This document shows, one piece after another, positions 36,673 through 45,735 of a DNA stretch of 64,000 nt. The notes under the pieces were generated by a model, which had not been told where the DNA came from, ran no database searches, and saw only the letters and a list, made by a program, of their open reading frames with translations. This DNA is from Halomonas sp. DQ26W (lineage in GTDB: Bacteria; Pseudomonadota; Gammaproteobacteria; Pseudomonadales; Halomonadaceae), in assembly GCF_003339685.1 (NCBI RefSeq), contig NZ_QPKI01000006.1, positions 1-64,000 of the forward strand, written 5' to 3'. The position numbers and the translations under genes were made by a program. Position 1 is the stretch's first letter. The number at the start of each line of letters is the position of its first letter.

Positions 36673-38142
36673 ATGGCAAGCCTCGACACCGAAACACTCT
36701 ATATCGACGGCCGCCGGGTGGAAGCCACTTCCGGCGAGACCTTCGACGTTCACAACCCCTACGACGGTAGCCTTCTCGCCAGGGTGCAACAAGCCTCACA
36801 GGCCGATGTGGACAGGGCCGTCACCGCGGCTCGCAAAGGTCAGCGCATCTGGACGGCCATGACCGGCATGGAGCGAGGGCGCATCCTGAACCGTGCAGTA
36901 GCCTTGCTACGCGAGAGTAACGACGAGATCGCCGAGCTGGAGACACGCAACACCGGCAAGCCGATCAGTGAAACCGCTGCCGTGGATATCGTTACCGGTG
37001 CCGATGTCATCGAGTACTATGCCGGCCTTGCACCCGCCATCGAGGGCTGCCAGATACCGCTCCGCGAGGATGCTTTCGTCTACACGCGCCGCGAGCCGTT
37101 GGGTGTGATTGGTGCCATTGCGGCCTGGAACTACCCCATCCAGATCGCCTGCTGGAAGGCCGCCCCTGCGCTGGCCGCGGGCAACGCCGTGGTGCTCAAG
37201 CCTAGCGAGGTCACCCCCCTGACCGCCATGAAGCTGGCCGAGATATTCACCGAGGCAGGGCTACCTGACGGTGTCTTCAATATCATCCAGGGCGATGGCC
37301 GTGTGGGACAGATGCTGACCGGGCACCCCGGCATCGACAAGGTGTCCTTTACCGGCGAGGTGGGCACCGGCAAGAAGGTGATGGCTGCGGCCGGAGGCTC
37401 GAGCCTCAAGGACGTGACCATGGAGCTCGGCGGCAAGTCGCCACTGATCGTCTTTGCCGATGCCGACCTCGACCGCGCTGCCGATGCGGCGATGATGGCC
37501 AATTTCTACTCCAGTGGCCAAATCTGCACCAATGGCACTCGCGTCTTCGTCCATCGCTCCGTAAAGGAGGCCTTCGAGGCCAGGATTGCCGAGCGCGTGG
37601 CGCGTATCAGGGCTGGCGACCCGCTCGACCCCGAGACCAACTTCGGCCCCCTGGTGAGCTATGGCCACCAGGAGAAGGTGCTCACCTACATCGAGCTGGG
37701 CAAGCAGGAAGGTGCCCGGATACTGGTTGGCGGCGAGCCAATGACAGAGGGCACTTTTGCAAGGGGTGCCTGGGCCGCTCCCACCGTCTTCACCGATTGC
37801 AGCGACGAGATGCGCATCGTGCGAGAGGAGATCTTCGGCCCGGTGATGGCGATACTCGCCTTCGACGACGACGAGGAGCTGATCCGTCGCGCCAATGACA
37901 CTCACTACGGGCTGGCAGCCGGTGTCTTCACCGAGAGCCTGAGCCGGGCACACCGCACCATCCACCGTCTTGAAGCCGGTATCTGCTGGATCAATACCTG
38001 GGGCGAATCACCCGCCGAGATGCCGGTGGGCGGCTATAAGCAGTCCGGCGTGGGCCGCGAGAACGGTATCGAGACCCTGGCCCACTATACCCAGACCAAG
38101 TCGGTCCAGGTGGAGATGGGGCCCTTCGAGTCGGTGTTCTAG
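36673..38142 (+). CDS. betB: Betaine-aldehyde dehydrogenase
   Basis: 489 aa, the normal BetB size. NAD(P)-dependent oxidation of betaine aldehyde to glycine betaine, the osmoprotectant. Catalytic Glu in ELGGKSP, catalytic Cys in [14 protein letters not shown]-site Asn in AWNYPIQIA. Second gene of betIBA. Confidence 0.96.
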   Translation: MASLDTETLYIDGRRVEATSGETFDVHNPYDGSLLARVQQASQADVDRAVTAARKGQRIWTAMTGMERGRILNRAVALLRESNDEIAELETRNTGKPISETAAVDIVTGADVIEYYAGLAPAIEGCQIPLREDAFVYTRREPLGVIGAIAAWNYPIQIACWKAAPALAAGNAVVLKPSEVTPLTAMKLAEIFTEAGLPDGVFNIIQGDGRVGQMLTGHPGIDKVSFTGEVGTGKKVMAAAGGSSLKDVTMELGGKSPLIVFADADLDRAADAAMMANFYSSGQICTNGTRVFVHRSVKEAFEARIAERVARIRAGDPLDPETNFGPLVSYGHQEKVLTYIELGKQEGARILVGGEPMTEGTFARGAWAAPTVFTDCSDEMRIVREEIFGPVMAILAFDDDEELIRRANDTHYGLAAGVFTESLSRAHRTIHRLEAGICWINTWGESPAEMPVGGYKQSGVGRENGIETLAHYTQTKSVQVEMGPFESVF

Positions 38143-38194
38143 GAGGCCGCGAAGACACCCGCTTTCCAGCTAACCGGATCGCTCGGGGCTGAGC

Positions 38195-38285
38195 CGTCGA
38201 CAAGCCTTCGAGGAGGCGCTGTGAACCCCTCCCTGGGCGCTACCTACGCCATCCCTGCGTAGGACCTCCTCTTCGGCTTGTCCCC
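38195..38285. repeat. REP-like palindromic element between betB and betA
   Basis: Core GCGCTGTGAACCC then GGGCGCTAC and GCCATCCCTG, bracketed by imperfectly complementary arms (GACAAGCC..GAGGAGG and CCTCCTC..GGCTTGTC). A second copy with the same core but different arms lies at 55997-56103. The 240-bp betB-betA gap holds little else. Confidence 0.65.
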
Positions 38286-38382
38286 GGCGCCCCTCGCTAC
38301 AGCCAGCCGCACCTGCCTTGGGCCGACACTTCTTGCGCATGCGAGCAGGCCCGCTTCCGTGGCGCTATCAATGAGAAATGTC

Positions 38383-40074
38383 ATGTCCCAGATTAACGAA
38401 TTCGACTACGTCATCATCGGCGCCGGCTCGGCCGGCAACGTGCTTGCCGCCCGGCTTACGGAAGACCCCGAGGTCAGTGTCCTGCTGCTGGAAGCCGGTG
38501 GCCCCGACCATCGGCTCGACTTCCGCACCCAGATGCCGGCGGCACTAGCCTTCCCGCTACAGGGCAAGCGCTACAACTGGGCATTCGAGACGGACCCGGA
38601 ACCGCACATGAATGGCCGGCGCATGGAGTGCGGCCGTGGCAAGGGGCTCGGCGGCTCGTCGCTGATCAACGGCATGTGCTATATCCGCGGCAATGCACTG
38701 GACTATGACAACTGGGCAAGCCTGCCCGGCCTGGCCGACTGGACCTATGCCAACTGCCTGCCCTATTTTCGCAAGGCCGAGTGCCGCGATATCGGACCCG
38801 ACGACTACCATGGTGGCGATGGGCCAATTGCTGTCACGACTCCAAAGCCCGGCAACAATCCACTTTATCGAACCTTTATCGATGCCGCCGTTCAGGCCGG
38901 CTACCCCGAAACGCCCGACGTGAATGGCTACCAGCAAGAGGGCTTCGGCCCCATGGACCGTTTCGTCACGCACAAGGGGCGGCGCGCCTCCACTGCCCGG
39001 GGCTATCTCGACCAGGCCAGGGGCCGCGAGAATCTCACCATCGAAACCCACGCCACCACGGACGTTATCGAGTTCGAGGCCAAGCGCGCCGTGGGCGTGC
39101 GCTACCTGCGCCGCGGCCAGGTCCATCAGGTTCATGCCCGTCGCGAGGTGCTGCTGTGTGCCGGTGCCATCGCCTCGCCGCAGATCCTGCAGCGCTCCGG
39201 CGTCGGCAACCCCGATCACCTGCGTGAGCTCGACATCCCGGTGGTCCACGCCCTGCCCGGCGTCGGCGAGAACCTCCAGGACCACCTGGAGATGTATATC
39301 CAGTACGAGTGCACGCAGCCGATCTCCCTGTATCCCGCTCTGAAATGGTACAACCAGCCGAAGATCGGTGCCGAGTGGCTGTTCAAGGGCACCGGGGTCG
39401 GCGCCAGCAATCAGTTCGAGACAGCGGGCTTCATTCGCAGCAACGACGACGAAGCGTGGCCCAACCTGCAGTATCACTTCCTGCCCATCGCCATCAGCTA
39501 CAACGGCAAGAGCGCGGTACAGGCACATGGCTTCCAGGCCCATGTCGGGTCCATGCGCTCGGAGAGCCGGGGCAGGATTCGGCTGACCTCCCGGGACCCC
39601 AAGGCCGCGCCCAGCATCCTGTTCAACTACATGTCGCAGGAGAAGGACTGGCAGGAGTTCCGCGACGCCATCCGCCTGACCCGGGAGATCATCGCCCAGC
39701 CCGCCATGGACCCATATCGCGGAAAAGAGATCTCCCCGGGTCCGGACGTTGAGTCCGACTCCGAGCTCGACGCCTTCGTTCGCAAACATGCCGAGACCGC
39801 CTATCACCCCTGCGGCAGCTGTCGCATGGGGGACGACGAGAAAGCAGTGGTCGATGGTAGCGGTCGAGTGCACGGCCTCGTGGGACTGCGCGTCGTCGAT
39901 GCCTCGCTGTTTCCGTCGATCCCCACCGGCAACCTCAACGCACCGACGATCATGCTGGCCGAAAAGCTGGCCGACAAGATCCGAGGGAAAAAGTCACTGC
40001 CGCCATCGGATGCCCCCTTCTTCGTCGCACAAGGGCTTCCTGCTCGCAAGGAGCCCGAACGCCGGCTCTACTGA
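38383..40074 (+). CDS. betA: Choline dehydrogenase
   Basis: 563 aa GMC oxidoreductase. FAD motif [17 protein letters not shown] at the N-terminus decides the start at ATG 38383; GMC signatures [18 protein letters not shown] and [15 protein letters not shown]; catalytic His in [10 protein letters not shown]. Membrane-associated oxidation of choline to betaine aldehyde, feeding BetB. Separated from betB by the repeat element, so its expression may be uncoupled partly. Confidence 0.95.
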   Translation: MSQINEFDYVIIGAGSAGNVLAARLTEDPEVSVLLLEAGGPDHRLDFRTQMPAALAFPLQGKRYNWAFETDPEPHMNGRRMECGRGKGLGGSSLINGMCYIRGNALDYDNWASLPGLADWTYANCLPYFRKAECRDIGPDDYHGGDGPIAVTTPKPGNNPLYRTFIDAAVQAGYPETPDVNGYQQEGFGPMDRFVTHKGRRASTARGYLDQARGRENLTIETHATTDVIEFEAKRAVGVRYLRRGQVHQVHARREVLLCAGAIASPQILQRSGVGNPDHLRELDIPVVHALPGVGENLQDHLEMYIQYECTQPISLYPALKWYNQPKIGAEWLFKGTGVGASNQFETAGFIRSNDDEAWPNLQYHFLPIAISYNGKSAVQAHGFQAHVGSMRSESRGRIRLTSRDPKAAPSILFNYMSQEKDWQEFRDAIRLTREIIAQPAMDPYRGKEISPGPDVESDSELDAFVRKHAETAYHPCGSCRMGDDEKAVVDGSGRVHGLVGLRVVDASLFPSIPTGNLNAPTIMLAEKLADKIRGKKSLPPSDAPFFVAQGLPARKEPERRLY

Positions 40075-40099
40075 ATCAGTAAAGCGCCCTGCCTTTCAC

Positions 40100-40127
40100 A
40101 GCGCCCCGCTTCTCACGACGGGGCGCT
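40100..40127 (+). terminator. Hairpin terminator after betA
   Basis: AGCGCCCCG / CGGGGCGCT, loop of 10 bases, followed by CTTGC. It lies 26 bp after the betA stop. The T tract is short, so efficiency is uncertain. Confidence 0.65.
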
Positions 40128-40163
40128 CTTGCATGCGTCTGTCCAGCATCGCTGCCGCATGAA

Positions 40164-40259
40164 ATGGCTACTGGAAGACTTGGCTACTGGAAGACTTGGC
40201 TACTGGAAGACTTGGCTACTGGAAGACATGGCTACTGGAAGACTTGGCTGCTACAAGTA
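40164..40259. repeat. 16-bp tandem repeat array
   Basis: Five consecutive units of (A/T)TGGCTACTGGAAGAC (40164-40243), three identical, then a degenerate sixth. Between betA and fadE in a 269-bp gap; no coding role seen. No spacers, so not a CRISPR. Confidence 0.9.
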
Positions 40260-40343
40260 GGGGGCTGGTCACACACGAAATGATCGGCTAGCCTAATAGA
40301 TTCAAACAACTGTTCGAAGCGCCATCCCCAACGGAGACGAGGC

Positions 40344-42791
40344 ATGCTCACCCTGATACTGCTCCTGCTGACGATCGTCGGACTCGTGGTGGTCATGCGC
40401 CGCGAAGCTGGCGTGGTACCCGCCCTCGCGGCACTTGCCGTACTCGGCCTGGCCGGCCTGCTCCTGGGCTCACCGATCCTTGGTGTGCTGCTGCTGATCG
40501 GTGCCGCCGGCGTTGCCGCTGCCGGCCTTCCGGCCCTGCGTATCCGGTGGCTGTCGCCACGTCTGTTCACGATGTTCAAGAAGGTGGCTCCCCGTGTCTC
40601 CGACACCGAGCGGACCGCCCTGGAAGCCGGCACCGTGGCCTGGGACGGGGAGCTGTTCTCGGGCCGTCCCCAGTGGACCAGCCTGATGCGTTATCGCGAC
40701 GATGGCCTGAGCGACGAGGAACAGGCCTTCCTCGACAAACAGTGCTCGGTCGCCGCAGGCATGTGTAACGCCTGGGAGGTCGCCAAGGAGCGCGCCGACC
40801 TCCCTGAGGCGCTATGGCAGTATCTGAAGAAAGAGGGTTTCTTCGGGATGATCATTCCCAAGGAGTACGGCGGCCTGGGCTTCTCCGCCAAGGCCCAGTC
40901 CATGGTGCTGCAGAAGCTGACCGTCAACGAGATGCTGATGATCACCGTCGGCGTGCCCAATTCCCTGGGCCCAGGCGAACTGCTGCTCAAGTACGGCACC
41001 CAGCAGCAGAAGGATCACTACCTGCCCCGGCTGGCCGACGGTCGCGAGATTCCCTGTTTCGGCCTCACCGGGCCGCGGGCCGGCAGCGACGCCACCTCAC
41101 TGCCCGACACCGGCATCGTGTGCAAGGAGATCGTCGACGGCAAGGAGGTGCTCGGCCTGCGCCTCAACTTCGACAAGCGCTGGATCACCCTGGCACCCAT
41201 TGCCACCGTGGTCGGACTCGCCTTTCGGCTGTTCGACCCGGACCACCTGCTGGGTGAGGAGGAAGACCGCGGCATCACCCTGGCACTGGTGCCCCGCGAC
41301 ACGGCGGGCATGGAAATCGGTCGCCGTCATCACCCCATCGGTAGCCCGTTCCTCAATGGCCCCATCAAGGGCAAGGATCTCTTCGTCCCGCTGGACACCA
41401 TCATCGGCGGCACCGAGATGATCGGCCAGGGCTGGCGCATGCTGGTGGAGTGCCTCTCCATCGGCCGCTGCATCACCCTGCCCTCCGGCGCCAGCGGCAC
41501 CATTCGCTACGCCATCGGCTGGACCGGCGGATTCGCCCGAATTCGCCGTCAGTTCAATGTCCCCGTGGCCGAAATGGAAGGCGTTCAGGAGCCCCTGGCC
41601 CGCATGGCAGCCCTGGGCTATATCGCCCAGGCCGCCGTCTACCAGACCGCCAATACAATCGATCGCGGCGAGAAGCCCTCGGTGCCCTCGGCGATCCTCA
41701 AGAGCCAGCTTACGGAATTCCAGCGTGACGCCCTCTCCCACGCCATGGACATCCATGGCGGCAAGGCTGTGACCCTGGGGCCACGCAACTACATCGGCAT
41801 CGGCTACAGCAGCAACCCGGTCTCCATCACGGTGGAGGGCGCCAACATCATGACCCGCAACCTGATGATCTTCGGCCAGGGCGCCATACGCTGTCACCCC
41901 TTCGTCCTGGAGGAGCTGGCTGCCATGAATGCCGACGACCTCAAGGCCTTCGACCGCGCCTTCTTCGGCCATGCCGGGCTCATCTTCGGCAACGTGGCAC
42001 GAGCGCTCACCCTGGCCTTCGGCATCGGCAAGACCACGGTGCCCTTCGAGGCAGTTGCTGCACCCTATGCCAAGGACATCAGCCGCATTTCCGCCGGTTT
42101 CGGACTCTGTGCCGATGCTGCCATGGCCAGCCTCGGCTCCTCGCTGAAGCAGCGCGAGCTGCTGTCGGCGCGGCTGGGCGACGTACTCTCCAACCTCTAC
42201 CTGGCCTCCATGGTGCTCAAGAACTGGCAGGAAGGCGACAAGGTGGAAGGTGAAGCCGCCCTGCTGCACTACAGCTGCACCTTCCTGCTGGAGCGTGCCG
42301 AGCAGGCGCTCGACGAATTGTTCGACAACATGCCCAACCGGATACTGGCCGGGACACTGCGTACAGTCGTCATGCCGCTGGGGCGTCGCTGGAAGCGTCC
42401 GCACGACAACCTGACTCGCGAGATCGCCCAGGCGGTATCCCGTGACAGCGCGCTGCGTACCAAGCTGCTGCGCAACACCTGGGACGCCCAGGATGGCGTC
42501 AAGGACAACCCCCTCGCCCACTACAACGCCCTGCTGCACGAGTACGACCGCGCCGAAGCGCTCTATCGCACCCTCAACAAGGCCTTCGCCAAGGGTGAGC
42601 TGTCGATGTACGCGCTGCATCCCGAGCAGCGTGTAGAGGCGGGTCTCGAGGCCGGCATCATTTCCGAAAAGGATGCGCTATTCATGCGCGCCTTCGAAGC
42701 TGAAGTGCTTGAAATGCTCACTGTCGACGACTTCGAATACGACGAGTTCGCCACCGACAAGGAAAACATCCTGCGCCACAACGCCGCCTGA
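40344..42791 (+). CDS. fadE: Acyl-CoA dehydrogenase FadE
   Basis: 815 aa, the long proteobacterial FadE form: N-terminal membrane segments (LTLILLLLTIVGLVVVM), the flavin acyl-CoA dehydrogenase core (GFFGMIIPKEYGGLGFSAKA; CFGLTGPRAGSDA), and a DUF1974 C-terminal domain. First step of fatty-acid beta-oxidation. ATG 40344 preceded by CGGAGACGAGG. Confidence 0.95.
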   Translation: MLTLILLLLTIVGLVVVMRREAGVVPALAALAVLGLAGLLLGSPILGVLLLIGAAGVAAAGLPALRIRWLSPRLFTMFKKVAPRVSDTERTALEAGTVAWDGELFSGRPQWTSLMRYRDDGLSDEEQAFLDKQCSVAAGMCNAWEVAKERADLPEALWQYLKKEGFFGMIIPKEYGGLGFSAKAQSMVLQKLTVNEMLMITVGVPNSLGPGELLLKYGTQQQKDHYLPRLADGREIPCFGLTGPRAGSDATSLPDTGIVCKEIVDGKEVLGLRLNFDKRWITLAPIATVVGLAFRLFDPDHLLGEEEDRGITLALVPRDTAGMEIGRRHHPIGSPFLNGPIKGKDLFVPLDTIIGGTEMIGQGWRMLVECLSIGRCITLPSGASGTIRYAIGWTGGFARIRRQFNVPVAEMEGVQEPLARMAALGYIAQAAVYQTANTIDRGEKPSVPSAILKSQLTEFQRDALSHAMDIHGGKAVTLGPRNYIGIGYSSNPVSITVEGANIMTRNLMIFGQGAIRCHPFVLEELAAMNADDLKAFDRAFFGHAGLIFGNVARALTLAFGIGKTTVPFEAVAAPYAKDISRISAGFGLCADAAMASLGSSLKQRELLSARLGDVLSNLYLASMVLKNWQEGDKVEGEAALLHYSCTFLLERAEQALDELFDNMPNRILAGTLRTVVMPLGRRWKRPHDNLTREIAQAVSRDSALRTKLLRNTWDAQDGVKDNPLAHYNALLHEYDRAEALYRTLNKAFAKGELSMYALHPEQRVEAGLEAGIISEKDALFMRAFEAEVLEMLTVDDFEYDEFATDKENILRHNAA

Positions 42792-42810
42792 TTATTCACG
42801 GTATTTCACG

Positions 42811-42848
42811 AGAACGCCCCAACACGGTGACCTGTGCCGGGGCGTTCT
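42811..42848. terminator. Bidirectional terminator between fadE and the SLC13 gene
   Basis: Perfect 10-bp stem AGAACGCCCC / GGGGCGTTCT with an 18-base loop, between two convergent genes. Confidence 0.75.
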
Positions 42849-42852
42849 CGTT

Positions 42853-44778
42853 TCAGGGTGGCCAGACCAGCAGGATCATGGGTATTGCCACCACCAGCAC
42901 CACCAGTGACAACGGCAGGCCAAACTTCCAGTAATCGCCGAAGCGATAGCCGCCCGGGCCCATCACCAGCGTATTGGACTGATGCCCGATGGGCGTCAGG
43001 AAAGCACATGATGCGCTAACCGCCACCACCATCAGAAAGGGATCGGGAGAAGCCCCAAAGCCGCTGGCCAGGCTGGCCGCTATCGGCGCCATCAAGACGG
43101 CAGCAGCGGCATTATTGACCACGTTGGAAAGCAGCATGGCGATGAGGAACAGTACCACCAGCGTCACCAGGATGGGCCAGTCGACGCCGAGAACCAGCAA
43201 ATTCTCGGCAATCAATGCCGCCCCTCCGCTGGTTTCCAATGCCTGGCCCACCGGGATCATCGCAGCTAGCAGCACGATCACCGGCCCATCAATGGCCTGA
43301 TAGCCATCACGCAGCGGCAGCACTCCTACCAACAGCGAGACCAGTGCCGCACTCGAAAGCGCTACCGACGCGGACAGGATCCCCAGCAGAATGGTCAAGA
43401 TTGCTACCGCAAAGATGCCCAGTGATACCAGCAGCATACGCGGCTGACCCAGCGCCAGGTTGCGGCTCGCCAGCGGCAGGCAACCCAGGGTCGCCAGGCT
43501 CTCGGAGAGCTCGCTCTCTCCACCCTGTAGCAGCAGGACGTCGCCAGTACGAAAGCGGATATCGCGAAGGCGCTGCTTAAGGCGCCCCCCGTCCCGAGCT
43601 ACCGCCACCAGGTGCAGCCCGAACTGGTTCTGCAGCCTCAGTTGGGTGATGGTCCGGTTGACCATCATGGAGTCGGTTCGGACCACCACCTCGACCAGTT
43701 CGAGTCCCTCGGTATCGATACCCTTCTTCTGTTTCTTTTCCTGCTTCCCTTTCTTTTCTTTCTTCTTGTTCTCGCGCTGGCTGTTATCTGAGCCTGGGGG
43801 CGTGTCGTTCACAACGGTCTGATTCACAACACTCCAGTGCGTTTCATCTGGCTCACGGCCCTCTTCTCGCTCTTCCCCTTCCGCCTCTTTCGGGTCGATA
43901 CCCAGGCGTAATCCGGCCTTGTCCTCGAGCAGTTTCATCTCTTCCGGCCCGGCTTCGACCAGTAGGATGTCGCCCTCCTGCAGGCTGCCGTAGAAGGCAT
44001 GGCCAGCCCGACGCTTGTCGTCGCGCACCACTGACAGCACCGGGATTGTCTCCTCCAGGGCATCGTGCAGGTCACGCAGCGTCCAGCCCACTGCCTTTGA
44101 CTCTTCCTCCACCCTCACTTCGACCAGGTAATGGGCGGTATCGAACATCGCCTCGGTGGAGGCCTTGCCGGCCCGCTGTGGCACCAGCCGCCACCCCAAC
44201 AGCAAAATGAAGGCCAGGCCGGCCATGGCGACCGATACCCCGACAGGAGAAAAGGAGAACATGCCGAAGGCGTCGCCAGTGACCGAGCCCCGGTAACTGG
44301 CGATGATGATATTGGGTGGCGTCCCGATAAGAGTGGTCAAGCCGCCCAGCAGTGAGCCGAAGGCCAGCGGCATCAACAGCAGCGACGGCGAGGTGTCGTG
44401 CTCTCGCGCCAGGCGCATGGCCACCGGCAGCAGCAGCGCCAGGGCGCCGACGTTGTTCATGAAGCCGGAGAGCACCACCACGGTGCCGGTCAGGGCGGCG
44501 AGCTGCAGGAAGAGCCGCTCGCCCACCTTGAGCACCTGCTCGGCGATCACGTCCACGACCCCGGAACGCTCGAAGCCGCGGCTCAGCACCAAAACCGCGG
44601 CAACGGTGATCACCGCCGGATGGCCAAAGCCCACAAACGCCTCATCACCCGGCACCAGGCCCAGCAGGACCGACCCCAACAGGGCTGTCAACGCCACCAG
44701 ATCATAGCGGAAGCGCCCCCACACGAAGGCTGCAAGGGTCAGGCCGAGAACGAAGAAGACCAGCGTATGGTCGGCCAT
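42853..44778 (-). CDS. SLC13/DASS-family permease with two RCK_C (TrkA-C) domains
   Basis: 641 aa. Two membrane halves (SGFMNNVGALALLLPVAM; SNVVNNAAAAVLMAPIA, the paired Asn-rich re-entrant motifs of DASS transporters) around two TrkA-C domains at about 212-290 and 358-435. Likely Na+-coupled carboxylate or sulfate transporter in the inner membrane. Between the TrkA-C domains, residues about 294-357 form an unusual charged insertion (Glu-rich then a Lys/Glu/Gln run), absent from relatives I know. ATG 44778 has GGGAGG upstream. Confidence 0.87.
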   Translation of the reverse strand: MADHTLVFFVLGLTLAAFVWGRFRYDLVALTALLGSVLLGLVPGDEAFVGFGHPAVITVAAVLVLSRGFERSGVVDVIAEQVLKVGERLFLQLAALTGTVVVLSGFMNNVGALALLLPVAMRLAREHDTSPSLLLMPLAFGSLLGGLTTLIGTPPNIIIASYRGSVTGDAFGMFSFSPVGVSVAMAGLAFILLLGWRLVPQRAGKASTEAMFDTAHYLVEVRVEEESKAVGWTLRDLHDALEETIPVLSVVRDDKRRAGHAFYGSLQEGDILLVEAGPEEMKLLEDKAGLRLGIDPKEAEGEEREEGREPDETHWSVVNQTVVNDTPPGSDNSQRENKKKEKKGKQEKKQKKGIDTEGLELVEVVVRTDSMMVNRTITQLRLQNQFGLHLVAVARDGGRLKQRLRDIRFRTGDVLLLQGGESELSESLATLGCLPLASRNLALGQPRMLLVSLGIFAVAILTILLGILSASVALSSAALVSLLVGVLPLRDGYQAIDGPVIVLLAAMIPVGQALETSGGAALIAENLLVLGVDWPILVTLVVLFLIAMLLSNVVNNAAAAVLMAPIAASLASGFGASPDPFLMVVAVSASCAFLTPIGHQSNTLVMGPGGYRFGDYWKFGLPLSLVVLVVAIPMILLVWPP

Positions 44779-44874
44779 AGCCGGCCACCTCCCTGTGATT
44801 GCAATGCGTTCCAGCACAACAGCAGTGAGGGAAAAAATCCAGCGTTTTCCGCAGGATCCCGTTCGCCTTCGAGA

Positions 44875-44900
44875 CAAAAAAACCCGGCATACGCCGGGTT
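44875..44900 (-). terminator. Rho-independent terminator of the crotonase operon
   Basis: Minus strand AACCCGGC GTAT GCCGGGTT followed by a T run (plus-strand A run at 44875-44880). 17 bases after the enoyl-CoA-hydratase stop. Confidence 0.88.
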
Positions 44901-44916
44901 TTCTGCCTGTCAGCGG

Positions 44917-45735
44917 CTATTTTGTCATCTTCTCCAGCATGGCATTCACCGCCTCGAGATGCTCCGGTTCGTTGTGGCACATTCCCTGGAACACCGCGCA
45001 GACATCGAGAAAATCCTTGAGATCCATGCGACTACCCATCTTCATCAAACGCTTGGTCAGTCGGGTCGCCTTGGGTGGCTGGGCTGCCATCCGGCCAGCA
45101 AGTTCTGCGACACGTTCCATCAAGGCCTCCGGCTCGGTGACTTCCAGCACGATGCCGTACTCCTTCGCTTCATCGGCATCGATCACACGGCCGGAGAGGG
45201 TCAACTCGAAGGCGCGCTGGTAGCCAATCAGGCGCTGCATGAACCAGGCTCCGCCATCACCGGGGATGATCCCCAGGTTGAGGAAGGTCTCGCCAAATTT
45301 CGCACGGGTCGAAGCGATACGGATATCCGCCATATTGGCCAGGTCGAAGCCGGCTCCGATGGCCGGCCCGTTGACCGCGGCGATGACCGGCACCTCCACA
45401 CCCTGCAGCGCCAGCGGGATGCGCTGAATACCGCGCCGGTACCGATCAGCCACCACGGCCACGTCGCCGGCGAAGTCGCCGCCGCGGTTGGCCATGTCCT
45501 TGACGTTACCACCGGCGGAGAAGGCCGAACCGGCACCGGTGATCACCAGAACCGAAACATCATCACACTGGTTGACCCACTCCGCTGTGGCGACGATATC
45601 GTCTACCAGGGCGGTACCGGTCAAGGCATTGCGCACGTCGTGGCGATCCATGGTCAAGGTCGCCACACGCCCTTCCAGGCTCAGGCGAGCGTCAATCAGA
45701 TCAGGCACAGTAGGTTGAGTCGTTGGGCGGCTCAT
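44917..45735 (-). CDS. Enoyl-CoA hydratase/isomerase family protein (third gene of operon)
   Basis: 272 aa crotonase. CoA/oxyanion-hole segments SAGGNVKDMANRG and NGPAIGAGFDLANMADI; the catalytic Glu region GIIPGDGGAWFM. Overlaps the upstream acyl-CoA synthetase by 4 bases (ATGA). Exact substrate unknown. Confidence 0.9.
   Translation of the reverse strand: MSRPTTQPTVPDLIDARLSLEGRVATLTMDRHDVRNALTGTALVDDIVATAEWVNQCDDVSVLVITGAGSAFSAGGNVKDMANRGGDFAGDVAVVADRYRRGIQRIPLALQGVEVPVIAAVNGPAIGAGFDLANMADIRIASTRAKFGETFLNLGIIPGDGGAWFMQRLIGYQRAFELTLSGRVIDADEAKEYGIVLEVTEPEALMERVAELAGRMAAQPPKATRLTKRLMKMGSRMDLKDFLDVCAVFQGMCHNEPEHLEAVNAMLEKMTK

Noticed and set aside
40164-40259. Possible CRISPR array
   Set aside because: Units are directly adjacent with no spacers and no cas genes nearby; it is a simple tandem repeat.
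41097-42620. 507-codon open frame antisense to fadE
   Set aside because: Codon-bias artefact of GC-rich DNA; His/Gly/Gln-rich and no family resemblance.
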